From: Solirubrobacterales bacterium
GTDB lineage: Bacteria; Actinomycetota; Thermoleophilia; Solirubrobacterales; Solirubrobacteraceae
Reading direction: 5' to 3'
NCBI GenBank assembly: GCA_025963965.1
Contig: JAOPZS010000032.1
Span: forward strand, 1-47,665
DNA: 47,665 nt
In this document: positions 45,694-47,665 of the stretch, piece after piece
How the letters are laid out: each line of letters opens with the position of its first letter
Position numbering within the stretch: the first letter of the stretch is position 1
The notes under the pieces: generated by a model
Told to the model about the DNA's origin: nothing
Database searches by the model: none
Seen by the model: the letters and a program-made list of their open reading frames with translations, nothing else
Made by a program: the position numbers and the translations under genes

Positions 45694-47091
45694 TCAGGGG
45701 TTCGTCGCGGCGCCGACGGGAGCCGGCGGTTCAGCGACCGTGGGTGGGTTCAGGAATGCGGCTCTCGAGACATCGAGGAAGTCCTCGACGGTCCTCGCGT
45801 TCGCGTCGCGGTAGGTCATCGCGGGCAGGTTCCACTTCGCCTCGACGGTCGCCAGGAACGAGGTGTGATCGTGCACCACGTTGGTCACGGCGTTGGCCTT
45901 GGAGTACGGCGAGAGGACGATCGCCGGGACGCGCGGCCCGTACACGTCATAGCCGCCGGGCACGTCGTTCGGCCCCAGCTTCGGCGGGATCGAGTCGGGT
46001 GCGAGCGCTTCGGGCGGGGCGACGTGGTCGTAGTAGCCGCCGTGCTCGTCATACGTGTAGATCAGCAGCGTCCGCGGCCAGGCCGGCGAGCGAAGGACGG
46101 CGTCGATCGCCTGGTAGGCCCAGTACTCGCCGTAGGCCATGTCCTGAGGAGCCTCCTCGTCCCCGCCTGTGGTCTGCAGCTTTTCGGCGATCGGGGCCAG
46201 CGCAGGAAGCTGCGCCAGCGCCGAGCCGACTTCGCCGACGACGCCGAACTCGGGGTCCACGAGGCTCACGGCCGGCAGCGAGCCGGACGAGCAGTCGGCG
46301 AAGAACTGCGCGATCGGAGCCAGGTTGCCGGGGTACTTTTCGACGGTCGAGGAGATGATCCCGGTCGACGGCAGGTCGGTGAAGTAGTTGCGCCAGCTGA
46401 TTTCGTGGTGGTGCAGGCGGTCCCAGATCGTGCCGTTCGGAGGGGGCGGGTCTTTGAGGCTTTCCAGGCTCGTCGAGATGTTGCCGTAGGCGGTGCCGGC
46501 CATCAGGAAGCGCCGGTTGGCGTAGGTCTGACACGGAGCCGAGCTGAACCAGCGGTTGGCGACGCAGAACGTGCGCGCCAGCGAGTACGGCAGAGGCAGC
46601 ACGTCCTCGGTCCAGTAGCCCATGCCGCCGTCGAGTCCCTGGCGCGCGAAGCCGTCCATCTTCCCTCCGTCCATCTCTTCGTGCGTCGCGTTCCAGCTCT
46701 GGGAGGGCCCGGCCGGCTGCGCGGTCGTCGGGATCGGCCAGGACCGGACCGGACCGGCCGGCCCCGGGTTGCTGTTCAGCGCGATCCCCCTGCGGTTGAG
46801 CCTGAGCCCGTGCGCCTTCGGCTGACCGGAGTGCGCCAGCGCGCCGAGCACGTTGTCGAAGGAGTGGTTCTCCATCATCACCACGACAACGTGGTCGAAC
46901 GGCATCGACGCGTCGACCGTGCCGGCCGGGCGGCTCCGATCGGGCAGGCTGTCGGGCAGCCGCAGCGGACGGGCCAGCGCCGACGCCGCTCCGATCAGGT
47001 GGCCCGCTCCAGTCAGTCCGGCGGCTGCCGCGCCGCCGTAGCGGAGCAGTGTTCGGCGGGTAAAAGGACGCTGCTCTAGCGGCTCGAACAT
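45694..47091 (-). CDS. Phospholipase C-family phosphoesterase with Tat signal
   Basis: 465 residues. A twin-arginine signal ([21 protein letters not shown]) leads to export in folded form. The catalytic core has [21 protein letters not shown], then [19 protein letters not shown] and the [16 protein letters not shown] metal/phosphate-binding block, as in bacterial phospholipases C. GAGGAG lies 4 nt before the ATG. Upstream, the 189-bp gap to typA is divergent. With the next gene it forms a two-gene phosphoesterase operon, possibly for phosphate scavenging (inference). Confidence 0.93.
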   Translation of the reverse strand: MFEPLEQRPFTRRTLLRYGGAAAAGLTGAGHLIGAASALARPLRLPDSLPDRSRPAGTVDASMPFDHVVVVMMENHSFDNVLGALAHSGQPKAHGLRLNRRGIALNSNPGPAGPVRSWPIPTTAQPAGPSQSWNATHEEMDGGKMDGFARQGLDGGMGYWTEDVLPLPYSLARTFCVANRWFSSAPCQTYANRRFLMAGTAYGNISTSLESLKDPPPPNGTIWDRLHHHEISWRNYFTDLPSTGIISSTVEKYPGNLAPIAQFFADCSSGSLPAVSLVDPEFGVVGEVGSALAQLPALAPIAEKLQTTGGDEEAPQDMAYGEYWAYQAIDAVLRSPAWPRTLLIYTYDEHGGYYDHVAPPEALAPDSIPPKLGPNDVPGGYDVYGPRVPAIVLSPYSKANAVTNVVHDHTSFLATVEAKWNLPAMTYRDANARTVEDFLDVSRAAFLNPPTVAEPPAPVGAATNP

Positions 47092-47266
47092 CGATCTCCT
47101 CGTCGTGATGACGCGGAACGCGCCGGGATCCAGGCCGCGCGCGGGCCGCTTGCTGGTGAAAGACCGTTGCCCGCAGGGCGCCCCCGACTCGTGAACATCT
47201 CGTTAGCGGCGCTACCCGCAAACAGCGATTTTCGCGCGCCCGGCCGGGAGCGCCGCTCCGCGCCGC

Positions 47267-47272
47267 TAGCCT
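47267..47272 (+). promoter_or_regulatory. -10 hexamer of typA (leaderless)
   Basis: TAGCCT ends 8 nt before GTG 47281, with no ribosome-binding site. Confidence 0.45.
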
Positions 47273-47280
47273 GTCGGCCC

Positions 47281-47665
<385 letters not shown>

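Noticed and set aside
47092..47280. Possible Pho boxes (GTTCACG and TTTCACC) upstream of the PLC gene
   Set aside because: Only two partial copies, 35 bp apart, not the 11-bp periodicity of Pho boxes.

Overview
The window comes from a high-GC actinobacterium. GC-rich third codon positions, the order of the ribosomal genes, a C+ zinc-type S4 protein, a SigB/RsbW partner-switching set and an F420-type luciferase-like oxidoreductase together suggest a Thermoleophilia/Solirubrobacterales-like genome. That placement is an inference from gene content only.

Layout. Bases 1-12182 hold the end of the spc operon and the alpha operon with trailing genes: rplF (cut by the window edge), rplR, rpsE, rpmD, rplO, secY, adk, map, rpmJ, rpsM, rpsK, rpsD, rpoA, rplQ, truA, surE, ligA. 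infA is missing from its usual place between map and rpmJ. Bases 12.2-20 kb hold envelope and lipid genes: a SIMPL-like secreted protein, a PBP4-type D-Ala-D-Ala carboxypeptidase, a patatin phospholipase, a HisC-like aminotransferase, a fatty-acyl-CoA ligase with a small membrane protein, and a NIF3 protein. A tRNA-Pro(CGG) follows. Bases 20.2-32 kb are accessory: a channel-like membrane protein without a K+ filter; a LysR-HTH/PAS regulator divergent from a secreted locus of two WxL-like proteins around a WxL-interacting-type protein; two duplicated DUF5666/PepSY-like secreted proteins; an alkylation-damage repair trio (MGMT, ATL, TagA); and a secreted 1101-residue protein made of two fused amidase domains, the second apparently catalytically broken. 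The amidase has a good promoter, a 21-bp-spaced direct repeat and a ~300-nt leader with several strong hairpins.

Bases 32.4-37.8 kb hold signalling and redox genes: a PAS-PAS-EAL protein, an aldo/keto reductase, a luciferase-like F420-type enzyme, a hypothetical membrane protein and an ArsR-AHSA1 pair with an AT-rich palindromic operator. Bases 37.8-42.8 kb form a stress-signalling island: a DGPF/YCII protein with an ECF42-type sigma factor (apparent CTG start), a STAS antagonist, an RsbW-like kinase with a small hydrophobic protein under a SigB-like promoter, a dual-HATPase protein and a SigB/F sigma factor. A class III aminotransferase, two secreted phosphoesterases (one with a Tat signal) and the start of typA close the window.

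A recurring feature is a TANNNT -10 hexamer ending 6-10 nt before the start codon of many genes with no Shine-Dalgarno sequence. This points to frequent leaderless transcription and helps choose starts. The most promising loci for new biology are the actinobacterial WxL locus, the tandem amidase with its structured leader, and the sigma/anti-sigma island.
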